This document shows, one piece after another, positions 22,803 to 31,690 of a DNA stretch of 64,000 nt. The stretch's first letter is position 1; every line of letters begins with the position of its first letter. The notes beneath the pieces were generated by a model. That model ran no database searches and had not been told where the DNA came from. It worked only from the letters and a program-made list of their open reading frames with translations. This DNA is from Adiantum capillus-veneris (taxonomy: Eukaryota; Streptophyta; Polypodiopsida; Polypodiales; Pteridaceae): the NCBI GenBank assembly GCA_014529385.2, contig CM043953.1:76746872-76810871 (forward strand), read 5' to 3'. The position numbers and the translations under genes were made by a program.

Positions 22803-24395
22803 TGTAACATTTAATGGCCTAAAATCTTATTTGGAGCGGAAATTAGCATGAACATAGTGGGCATTTCATTAGAATAGATTCCTAATGAGAATTACAAGAG
22901 TGCTTGGGTGGAGAGAGCAACAAAAAGCATAACACCTAGTTAGATAGCATCGACAATACTTTCAAAAGAGAGAGAGCAATTAAGCTATTGACAACAGTTG
23001 AGGACCGGATTTGCATGGAGCCGGTCCCCCCTCCAAAAGGCTTTGTATTATGGTTTCTCCCATCAAGAGAGACATTGTACAATACAATTCTTTGTCTTCC
23101 TTCAAGACTAGCTAGTGCAATGAAGATGGAAGCTTCATACACCAAGCAAAAACACTTAATCAAACACAACTTGAATTATCCCCGTTCTCAGACCCAAGAC
23201 CTCACACACCTTCGAAGATGGTGAGAGCTAGCAGGGTATGAGAGTAGATTGAGAGGAAAAAGAAGTATCTTACGAGAAAGAAGTACATCTCCTCACATAA
23301 TCACTCATATTAGCATAGCTTAGCTTAGTAATTAGCTTGGTAGAGAAGATGAGCATGCATTGAAGCTTGGCTCTTGGTTGGATTTGCATCCACATGCCAA
23401 GAGGGTGTTGATGTAGGCTTCTATCTCACAAGCTTGGAGTAGGTGATGAGCTCTCCATTAAAGCTTGGGAGCAGATAGAGTGTTTTCCCTTCACACATGG
23501 TCAAGTGTGAGAGTGTGTGAGTGAATGCCAAGCAAAAATCAGCCCCCTCTCTCTCTTGGGCGAGCCCTAGCTGCTAAGTTAGGCTGGCTTTTTCCTCATT
23601 GGACCTCCCCAGGTCAAGCCAATAGGAATTAAGCAGCATAAGTGATAGCCTTCTGACATGTGTCCCCCTTTCCCCTTTTGTGAGAGCTTTAGATAATTAA
23701 ATAATTAAACTAAACTCTCATTGGACCCCTTTGCCTCCTGGCCAATAGGAATCAGGCAAGCCATGGGGCTTCTGAATGCTCATTGGACCCCTTGGGAGAC
23801 TGCCCAATAGTCTTCTAGGACACTTAATTCTTATTGGTTTCTTTTATTAAATGTTTTTAAATTAATTAAACTAGATTTACTCTAGTTTAATTCTCATTGG
23901 TCCACTTCAAGGGTCTTCCAATAGGAATTGGGCACACCTTGTGGGCATCTGGCCTAAGAAGCTGACATGTGTCCCTCATTCCCTTTGTGTAAAGGGAGCC
24001 TGTGTGTGTGTGTGTGGTTTTCTCTCTCATCCCCTAGCTTTGGGGCTCGCCCCCTCCCATGTAGGGATGCAGAAAGACTTTTTGGGTACACACTAAGCAT
24101 CCAATTTTCCCTAAGGTTAACCTTTGGACACAACCTTTGAATTTTGGAACCTTAGCATTTTGGAAGTCTTAATGGGCTGAACCTTAGGGTCTTTTTAGCC
24201 CGTTGTTTCACATGGCTCTTTTGCAGATGGCCCCCCCTTTGGATCCCTATTTTCCCTCCTTTGGATCCCTACTGTGGCCGGTCTGCTAACTTAACCAATA
24301 TTCTAGCTTTTTCTCCCTTGGCACTTCCCCACATTAAATGATCAGTTTAATATGAGAAAATCATTTAGGAGAATTAGATATTGATTATTATGACA
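22803..24395 (-). repeat. gypsy-1 3' LTR
   Basis: On the + strand it starts TGTAACAT and ends ATTATGACA, so in element orientation it begins TG and ends CA. It contains four ATTGG/CCAAT pairs and a short TG run (about 24002-24016). Confidence 0.95.
23598..23922. promoter_or_regulatory. four ATTGG...CCAAT pairs at fixed spacing in the gypsy-1 LTR
   Basis: ATTGG at 23598, 23720, 23782 and 23896 is followed by CCAAT at 23619, 23742, 23804 and 23918, so start-to-start distance is 21, 22, 22 and 22. A lone ATTGG is at 23833. CCAAT is the NF-Y box core and ATTGG its complement. The same set is repeated in the other LTR about 7295 bases to the right. A promoter role is inferred. Confidence 0.6.
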
Positions 24396-24398
24396 TTA

Positions 24399-24408
24399 CC
24401 TCTCTCTT
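24399..24408 (-). promoter_or_regulatory. gypsy-1 polypurine tract
   Basis: On the minus strand AAGAGAGAGG lies three bases before the 3' LTR. This is where plus-strand DNA synthesis starts in reverse transcription. Confidence 0.75.
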
Positions 24409-24755
24409 GAAATCATAGTCGTCCTCGACTATGGTGTAGAGAAGATAAAGCATATACATGAGTCCTTTTCTTAGCGGGTAGAGGATCCCTATGTTACCCT
24501 ACGACATCATTCCATAATGGATGACTAGTCCATTTGGCGCTTGAGAGCCTGAGGCTGCCGCAAGCATGTCTGCACATTAGTCCTATCAGTCTTCCATAGT
24601 AGAGTGACAAGCTCTACTTTGGTGTTTGGGAGACGTCGTCCCGCAAACTTGATCTAAGCATGCATACTACTTCATTTTTGTGCACAAATCAAGAAAAAGA
24701 GAGTCTTATAAGACAAAAATTTTTGTTCATTTTTTTTAACATTTTGTACATTTGC

Positions 24756-25094
24756 TTACTCTTGGGAAGCATTGTAAGCATTGACAAGGTTTAGGTTATC
24801 CTTTAATTGTATGCCTTGCATCCATCTAGCATCTTCAAAAGGATAATTCTTAAACTTAATAAGATATCGTCTGATAGTCTTACCGCCTCTTAATACCTTG
24901 TCTTCATGTCGGAGAATGGACTCGGGCTGCAGCACCTCCTCGTGGTCCTCGATCTCCGGTGGGTCTTCAATAGTTGGTTCTTGAGGTGGCTCTCCTTTGT
25001 AAGGCTTTAAGAGGCTCACATGAAAAGCATTGTGTATGAGCCAATGATTGGGCAACTTAAGTTGATAGGCCATCTCATTGATTGGCCTAAGAAT
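24756..25094 (-). pseudogene. gypsy-1 pol C-terminus with chromodomain-like tail
   Basis: This is in the same frame as pol and is separated from it only by the TAG at 25095-25097. It starts with the usual integrase C-terminal stretch (AYQLKLPNHWLIHNAFHVSL) and ends in IRRYLIKFKNYPFEDARWM, which fits the chromodomain that guides chromovirus integration to certain chromatin. Normally it is part of the integrase, not a separate protein. Confidence 0.85.
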
Positions 25095-27992
25095 CTAGAA
25101 GGGACCATAGTACCTTTTTGCTAGTTTAGCATAGTACTTTTGGTGGCCCGTAGGATTCTTGCCCGTAGTGTGCCTTAATCGAGCCTTGGGAAACTTTAAC
25201 AAGACCCAATCGTTTTCTTTAAAGGCTTGGGCTCTTCTGTGCTTGTCAGCAGCAGCCTTTTGCCTTTGCTGTGAGATAGAGATAGCATCCTTAATCTTTT
25301 GGAAAGATTCTTGTAGGTCTCGGCTATACTCATCTGCAGCGAAGATCTTCCCATGTACCTTAAGTAGCAAGGGACTTTTTGATCTTCCCTCAATTACCTC
25401 GAAAGGTTCTTTTCCTGTAGAAGTATGTACAGTGTTATTGTAAGCATACTCTACTAAGGGTAAGTACTTCTCCCATTGGGATCTTTGATCTACTTCCGTT
25501 ACATAGGCTTTTAGTAGATCGAGAATAGTTAGGTTAGCTATTTCACTTTGGCCATCAGTTTGTGGATGATAGGCCGAAGAGAAGTTTAGCCTTGTTCCTA
25601 AATTCTCAAAGAGACCCTTCCAGAAATTACTGGTCATTCTAGGATCTCTATCCGACACTATGGACATTGGCAAGCCATGGTACTTGAAAATTTGCGAAAT
25701 GAAGAGGGTTGCCATTTGATGGGCTTTGATAGTCTTTTTGACAGGTATAAAATGAGCTTGTTTACTGAACCTGTCTACTATCGTCCATATTCCCGTATTC
25801 CCATGGATAGACTTAGGCAATCCAAAGATAAAATCCATGGATATGCTCTCCCATGGTGAATTAGGGATTGGCAAGGGTTGAAGCAATCCAAGTTGCTTCC
25901 CTCTATCAAATTTTGTCTTTTGACATACCACACATTTGGAAACATACTCATGTATGTTCACTTTCATGGTAGGCCAATAGAAATATGTTTCAATTCCCTT
26001 TAGAGTAGACTGAATCCCTCTATGCCCCGCATATGGGGGAGCATGAGATTCATACATTACTTTCTCACGTAGTGAGTTAGTAACGCATAGTCTATTGCCA
26101 TAGAGAAGATAGCCATCTTGTAAAGTAAATGGTTCTTCTTTCTTCCCTAAGGCAAGGGCTGAAATCACATCTCTAAAATCGGGATCAATAGCATACTCAT
26201 CTATCATTAAAGATAGATCATTGTGAGTTGCTATGGAAACCGCATTCACTCTCGGTCGTCTTGAGAGTGCATCGGCTACTTGATTATGCTTGCCAGCAAT
26301 GTGAGCAATATGAAAATGAAATTGCGAAAGGAAATTTGCCCACCTCATTTGTTTGTCGGAGAGCTTGGTCTGCGTCATGAAGTACTTAAGACTTTGGTGA
26401 TCCGTTCGCAGAATGAAAGGAGTCCCCAATAAATAGTGCTTCCATGAGTCTAAGGCATGTAGAACTGCAAGGAGTTCTTTTTCGTATATGCCTAGAGCTT
26501 GCTCAACAGGGTCGAGCCTTCGACTCTCATAGCCTATGGCGTGCCCTTCTTGGAGCAAAACAGCCCCAAGGCAATCACCACAAGCATCACATTGGACCTC
26601 AAATGGTTTTGAGAGATCCGGTAGTGTAAGCACAGGTTGAGAGATAAGCTTTTCGAAAGCATTGTTCTCCTTAGCAGACCACGTATACCTAACATTTTTC
26701 TTTGTTAGGTCATGTAATGGTCCCGCAATTTGTGAGAACTTTTCTATGAAGCGTCTATAGTATGCACACATACCTATAAAGCTTCTTAGTTCATGAAGAT
26801 TCCTTGGTTTAGGCCATCCTTTTATTACCTCTAACTTGGATGGATCCATTTGGATTCCATCTTGAGAGATAATGTGACCTAAATATTGAATCTCTTGCAA
26901 GAAAAATTCACTTTTCTTTCGATTAACATAAAGTTTATTCTCTCTTAAAACTTGAAATATTACCTGGAGGTGTTGCTTATGTTCCTCTAATGAATTAGAG
27001 TAGATGATAATATCATCAAAGAACACTCCAGTGAAGGTTCGATGAGGCCTGAACAGCTTCTCCATCAAGCGGTTAAATGTGGCTGGTGCATTAGTCAAGC
27101 CAAAAGGCATGACAATGTATTCGTAAAGACCAAATGTAGTACGAAATGCGGTCTTTACAATGTCTTGATCAACTATCCTTATTTGATGATAGCCACTTTT
27201 TAGGTCAATCCTACTGAAGTAGGTCGATCCTTGTAGCTTATCAAATAGGTCTTCTACCCGTGGAACGGGAAACCTATTCTTGATAGTGATCCTATTTAGT
27301 GCTCTATAGTCGACACACATACGATATGTGCCGTCTTTCTTTTGCACTAATAGCACAGGTGAGCAAAATGGAGATGAGCTAGGCCTAACCATGCCCTTCT
27401 CAATTAACTCATGCACTTGCCGCATAATCTCCTCTTGTTGAGCTTGAGAAACTCTATAAGGAGGTTTTTTAGGCGGTGAACTTCCTGGAAGAAGTTCAAT
27501 TGCATGGTCGTCATTACCTCGTTTAGGAGGTAGCTCACAAGGGATGTCGTCAATAAAGACATCTTGAAACCCCTTGAGAAAATTGGATAACTCTAATTCC
27601 TTTTGGTTGCTTTTATTTTCTTTTGCTAAAGCATTAGGTTCATTTTGAGAATCTTTAACAAAAATCATGTACACGGAAATAGAGCTCTTTATTGACTTGT
27701 TGAAAGCTGGTGTATGTACAATGGGGATGGTGTTACCCATCTCCCTAGCATCTATATACATGTCCTTTTCCCTGAACTTAAAGGAGATTCTCCTTTCAGG
27801 AAATTTAACATGGGCAGCCAGACGGTCAAACCATGGTGCCCCTAGGATTACATCCTCATGCTTGAGAGGAGAGATAAAGAAATCCTCTTTGTCCACATAG
27901 TCTTGGACATGAAGCCTCAATTTCCCGATTAAGGGAGTGACTGAAGCTTCTTGCCCCTTGAAGGCACTGTCTGCGGGTAGGATATCTCCCAT
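25095..27992 (-). CDS. pol: gypsy-1 pol polyprotein (protease end, RT, RNase H, integrase)
   Basis: 965 residues. Protease second half VILGAPWF near residues 48-55; RT with the catalytic box FFDDIIIYS (324-332, Asp 326 and 327) after MPFGLTNAP; RNase H with Asp469, Glu505 and Asp531; integrase zinc motif His650, His657, Cys687 and Cys690; then the catalytic triad Asp720, Asp781 and Glu817, spaced 60 and 35 residues, the expected D,D35E pattern. All catalytic residues are kept. The ATG at 27992 is in the -1 frame relative to gag and overlaps it by 64 bases, so expression needs a frame change. The ORF ends early at TAG 25095-25097, inside the integrase C-terminus, cutting off the chromodomain. 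Confidence 0.95.
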   Translation of the reverse strand: MGDILPADSAFKGQEASVTPLIGKLRLHVQDYVDKEDFFISPLKHEDVILGAPWFDRLAAHVKFPERRISFKFREKDMYIDAREMGNTIPIVHTPAFNKSIKSSISVYMIFVKDSQNEPNALAKENKSNQKELELSNFLKGFQDVFIDDIPCELPPKRGNDDHAIELLPGSSPPKKPPYRVSQAQQEEIMRQVHELIEKGMVRPSSSPFCSPVLLVQKKDGTYRMCVDYRALNRITIKNRFPVPRVEDLFDKLQGSTYFSRIDLKSGYHQIRIVDQDIVKTAFRTTFGLYEYIVMPFGLTNAPATFNRLMEKLFRPHRTFTGVFFDDIIIYSNSLEEHKQHLQVIFQVLRENKLYVNRKKSEFFLQEIQYLGHIISQDGIQMDPSKLEVIKGWPKPRNLHELRSFIGMCAYYRRFIEKFSQIAGPLHDLTKKNVRYTWSAKENNAFEKLISQPVLTLPDLSKPFEVQCDACGDCLGAVLLQEGHAIGYESRRLDPVEQALGIYEKELLAVLHALDSWKHYLLGTPFILRTDHQSLKYFMTQTKLSDKQMRWANFLSQFHFHIAHIAGKHNQVADALSRRPRVNAVSIATHNDLSLMIDEYAIDPDFRDVISALALGKKEEPFTLQDGYLLYGNRLCVTNSLREKVMYESHAPPYAGHRGIQSTLKGIETYFYWPTMKVNIHEYVSKCVVCQKTKFDRGKQLGLLQPLPIPNSPWESISMDFIFGLPKSIHGNTGIWTIVDRFSKQAHFIPVKKTIKAHQMATLFISQIFKYHGLPMSIVSDRDPRMTSNFWKGLFENLGTRLNFSSAYHPQTDGQSEIANLTILDLLKAYVTEVDQRSQWEKYLPLVEYAYNNTVHTSTGKEPFEVIEGRSKSPLLLKVHGKIFAADEYSRDLQESFQKIKDAISISQQRQKAAADKHRRAQAFKENDWVLLKFPKARLRHTTGKNPTGHQKYYAKLAKRYYGPF

Positions 27993-29680
27993 CTCGTAGG
28001 ATTGGTGGCTAACTCCATAGATATGAAATTGTGAGTAGAACCAGGGTCAAAGAGAATAAAAGCATCATGTTCTCTTACCTTTCCCCAAGCATGGCATAGA
28101 GGAGATCCTTTGTGATGAGTTTGGTGAATCTCCTCCTCTTGGATTTCAACCAAAGAAGCTCTAGGAGGATCTTGGCGGTTGTTCTTTTGGGGACAAGCGC
28201 GGTACGCATGCCCTTGTTCGCCGCACTTGAAACATCGGTTATCTTTACGATAACGCTCAAGCTCTTCAGGAGAGAGTTTATTCTTTCCTTTGTAAACTCC
28301 CTTCTCTTTAGCTTTGTTGGAATTGCCCTTAGGAGACTTTTGGACATTGTCCTTCCCCTTAGGCTCATTGGAACCCTTGTTTTCCGGGGGCTTATTATTT
28401 CTTTTACCCCCCGTTTGGAAATTGATTCGCGAGGCCACCATAGTATGGTGTATTACCGCCGATATGGTACGTGGCCTTTGGGAGTTGACATACTCCGCCA
28501 TTTCTTCGGTTAAGCCCGCACAAAATTGTTGCTTTTGCTCTCCAAAATCCAACTTTTTGAAGACAGTGGCTTTGAGTTGTAGGTCCCAAAACTTGTCTAC
28601 ATATTTGTGGATGGATTCATTGGGAGAGAGCTTTAAGCTTCGCCATTCGGTGAGTACTTTGTCTTTGGCATCGGTGGCCAAAAACTGCTTCATAATGGAA
28701 GCTCTTAAAGCCTTCCATGTTCGTGGAGCTTCACCGTTGGCTCGTAGGCTAGACCACCATTGTCTGGCGGACTTTTGAAAGTGCATAGCTACATGGCGTA
28801 GCTTAGAGGACTCCGTGAAGCCCTCATCTCCAAACGCCGCATCGAATTGCTGGATAAAGGCCAAAACTTTGTCTGTAGCACCGAAGGTGCCATCATAGGT
28901 AAGGAAAGAGATGCTCTTCCCTCCCTCTTTGAATTTCTTCAGCTTGGACGACCTCTTCCATGCGGCATAGGATTTCCTATGGCCTCTTCTTTTTGATGGT
29001 TCAAAAGTTGCACCATCACTTTCTTCAGAAGATGAAGAATTTGAAGAAGGTGGAGAAGAGGGTGACCTCTTTCTCGCCTTTTTCTTGTCTTGATCTTTGT
29101 CGTCTTCACCATAGCTTTCATAAGAGGAAGAGGATGAAGAAGATGGAGAAGAGGGTGTCCTCTTTCTCGCCTTTTTCTTCTCTTGCTTTTTATCATCCCT
29201 CTTTGAATTATGGCGTGGAGAAGAGTGTGATGGTCTTCTCCGCTTTGGTGGTGATGGAGAGCGTTTAGCCCGCCGTCTTCGTGGAGCCATCTCCGCCGAG
29301 GTGGCGGGAGACTCGCTTCTTTCTCGTTCCTTCGGTGGAGGCTCTTGAGTTCTCCTTTGGGAAGGAGATGCATCATCAAGAAGTAAGTTCTTGAGCCCTT
29401 CATATGGATTCTCTTCTTCTTCCCGAATCGGAGAGAGACCTCTTTTGGTAGTCTCACAAGGAGGCTTCCTAGGTGTTCTCTCGTCATGGTGATGAACTTG
29501 GAGAATCCCGTGAGCACGGAGCTGCCGTTGCACTTCACTTTGGAGAGATGGATTGCCCATGGCTTGTTGAAGCCTAGAAACAAGATAATTAACAAGCATT
29601 GAAGCATCATTAGTAGCTTGCTCATGAGCAAAATCAAAGTTATCAACATTAATTTCACTCTCTTTAATATTGTCAGCCAT
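27929..29680 (-). CDS. gag: gypsy-1 gag with protease start
   Basis: 583 residues. The N-terminal third is rich in Arg/Ser/Pro and Lys with an internal repeat of KKARKR plus a Ser run (about residues 170-225), the result of a duplication of about 93 bases near 29060-29190. The capsid region contains WWSSLRANGEAPRTWKALR. A zinc knuckle CFKCGEQGHAYRAC sits at 483-496. The protease active site DPGSTHNFIS begins at Asp545, in place of the usual DSG/DTG. The frame then leaves the protease, whose second half is in the pol frame. ATG at 29680 is chosen as the first Met after the leader. Confidence 0.9.
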   Translation of the reverse strand: MADNIKESEINVDNFDFAHEQATNDASMLVNYLVSRLQQAMGNPSLQSEVQRQLRAHGILQVHHHDERTPRKPPCETTKRGLSPIREEEENPYEGLKNLLLDDASPSQRRTQEPPPKERERSESPATSAEMAPRRRRAKRSPSPPKRRRPSHSSPRHNSKRDDKKQEKKKARKRTPSSPSSSSSSSYESYGEDDKDQDKKKARKRSPSSPPSSNSSSSEESDGATFEPSKRRGHRKSYAAWKRSSKLKKFKEGGKSISFLTYDGTFGATDKVLAFIQQFDAAFGDEGFTESSKLRHVAMHFQKSARQWWSSLRANGEAPRTWKALRASIMKQFLATDAKDKVLTEWRSLKLSPNESIHKYVDKFWDLQLKATVFKKLDFGEQKQQFCAGLTEEMAEYVNSQRPRTISAVIHHTMVASRINFQTGGKRNNKPPENKGSNEPKGKDNVQKSPKGNSNKAKEKGVYKGKNKLSPEELERYRKDNRCFKCGEQGHAYRACPQKNNRQDPPRASLVEIQEEEIHQTHHKGSPLCHAWGKVREHDAFILFDPGSTHNFISMELATNPTRWEISYPQTVPSRGKKLQSLP

Positions 29681-30084
29681 TCTAACAACTTTTAGGTGTA
29701 AACTTTTTAGGTGTACTTTGGCACTTCAAGCCCTAGTTGCTACTCCTCTTTACCCCTTTAGAAAAAGCACTCAAGCTACTGTACCCGCGGCTCGAATACC
29801 ATTAATTGCAAGGAATAGAAGAGAGGGTCTTTCGACACCAAAACAGCACCGGCTCCTGTCAAGCTTCTAATAGCTCAATAGTGGTTAAGCCGTAGGCAAG
29901 CCCGGTAGGACTCCACTATTAAGACCATAGCTCTCGACGGTGATGCCCCGTTAACTGCACAAAGGCAGGCGCACTGCAAGGCTGAAAAATCCCTATTCTA
30001 CTTACTCACAGGCAATTAATAATACCAACCATTTGTAGCTAGCTTGAGGACCTCCCTTCTTGAGCAAGAAAAGAGAAACCTTGA
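29681..30084 (-). other. gypsy-1 untranslated leader
   Basis: About 400 bases between the primer binding site and the gag start. No ORF of note. Packaging signals would be expected here, but none can be recognised by eye. Confidence 0.6.
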
Positions 30085-30096
30085 GCTCTGATACCA
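30085..30096 (-). promoter_or_regulatory. gypsy-1 primer binding site (initiator tRNA-Met)
   Basis: Read on the minus strand, TGGTATCAGAGC lies one base inside the 5' LTR. It is complementary to the 3' end of plant initiator tRNA-Met, the usual primer of plant gypsy and copia elements. Confidence 0.9.
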
Positions 30097-30097
30097 A

Positions 30098-31690
30098 TGT
30101 AACATTTAATGGCCCAAAATCTTATTTGGAGCGGAAATTAGCATGAACATAGTGGGCATTTCATTAGAATAGATTCCTAATGAGAATTACAAGAGTGCTT
30201 GGGTGGAGAGAGCAACAAAAAGCATAACACCTAGTTAGATAGCATCGACAATACTTTCAAAAGAGAGAGAGCAATTAAGCTATTGACAACAGTTGAGGAC
30301 CGGATTTGCATGGAGCCGGTCCCCCCTCCAAAAGGCTTTGTATTATGGTTTCTCCCATCAAGAGAGACATTGTACAATACAATTCTTTGTGTTCCTTCAA
30401 GACTAGCTAGTGCAATGAAGATGGAAGCTTCATACACCAAGCAAAAACACTTAATCAAACACAACTTGAATTATCCCCGTTCTCAGACCCAAGACCTCAC
30501 ACACCTTCGAAGATGGTGAGAGCTAGCAGGGTATGAGAGTAGATTGAGAGGAAAAAGAAGTATCTTACGAGAAAGAAGTACATCTCCTCACATAATCACT
30601 CATATTAGCATAGCTTAGCTTAGTAATTAGCTTGGTAGAGAAGATGAGCATGCATTGAAGCTTGGCTCTTGGTTGGATTTGCATCCACATGCCAAGAGGG
30701 TGTTGATGTAGGCTTCTATCTCACAAGCTTGGAGTAGGTGATGAGCGCTCCATTAAAGCTTGGGAGCAGATAGAGTGTTTTCCCTTCACACATGGTCAAG
30801 TGTGAGAGTGTGTGAGTGAATGCCAAGCAAAAATCAGCCCCCTCTCTCTCTTGGGCGAGCCCTAGCTGCTAAGTTAGGCTGGCTTTTTCCTCATTGGACC
30901 TCCCCAGGTCAAGCCAATAGGAATTAAGCAGCATAAGTGATAGCCTTCTGACATGTGTCCCCCTTTCCCCTTTTGTGAGAGCTTTAGATAATTAAATAAT
31001 TAAACTAAACTCTCATTGGACCCCTTTGCCTCCTGGCCAATAGGAATCAGGCAAGCCATGGGGCTTCTGAATGCTCATTGGACCCCTTGGGAGACTGCCC
31101 AATAGTCTTCTAGGACACTTAATTCTTATTGGTTTCTTTTATTAAATGTTTTTAAATTAATTAAACTAGATTTACTCTAGTTTAATTCTCATTGGTCCAC
31201 TTCAAGGGTCTTCCAATAGGAATTGGGCACACCTTGTGGGCATCTGGCCTAAGAAGCTGACATGTGTCCCTCATTCCCTTTGTCTAAAGGGAGCCTGTGT
31301 GTGTGTGTGTGGTTTTCTCTCTCATCCCCTAGCTTTGGGGCTCGCCCCCTCCCATGTAGGGATGCAGAAAGACTTTTTGGGTACACACTAAGCATCCAAT
31401 TTTCCCTAAGGTTAACCTTTGGACACAACCTTTGAATTTTGGAACCTTAGCATTTTGGAAGTCTTAATGGGCTGAACCTTAGGGTCTTTTTAGCCCGTTG
31501 TTTCACATGGCTCTTTTGCAGATGGCCCCCCCTTTGGATCCCTATTTTCCCTCCTTTGGATCCCTACTGTGGCCGGTCTGCTAACTTAACCAATATTCTA
31601 GCTTTTTCTCCCTTGGCACTTCCCCACATTAAATGATCAGTTTAATATGAGAAAATCATTTAGGAGAATTAGATATTGATTATTATGACA
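30098..31690 (-). repeat. gypsy-1 5' LTR
   Basis: Same length as the partner at 22803-24395. Differences seen by eye include C/T near the outer edge (GGCCCAAAA against GGCCTAAAA), TGTGTTCC against TGTCTTCC, GAGCGCTCC against GAGCTCTCC, and TGTCTAAAGG against TGTGTAAAGG. It carries the promoter for the minus-strand transcript. Confidence 0.95.

Larger units (their letters stand above)
22803..31690 (-). mobile_element. gypsy-1: complete young chromovirus LTR retrotransposon
   Basis: Two LTRs of 1593 bp (22803-24395 and 30098-31690) enclose gag and pol on the minus strand. The flanks are TGGCC (22798-22802) and TGGCC (31691-31695), a perfect 5-bp target duplication. A primer site for initiator tRNA-Met, a polypurine tract, gag with a zinc knuckle, protease, RT, RNase H, integrase and a chromodomain-like tail are all present in Ty3/gypsy order. 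By eye the LTRs differ at about four positions, so the insertion is recent. Two coding breaks (protease frame change, one TAG in pol) make autonomy doubtful. Confidence 0.95.

Noticed and set aside
22936-23224. Small ORFs in the gypsy-1 LTR, repeated at 30231-30519
   Set aside because: They are duplicated only because the LTR is duplicated; there is no known domain, and they are open on both strands.
28939-29688. 249-residue minus-strand ORF overlapping gag
   Set aside because: It is in another frame of the gag gene, His/Leu/Arg-rich, and a shadow of the Ser/Arg-rich coding sequence.
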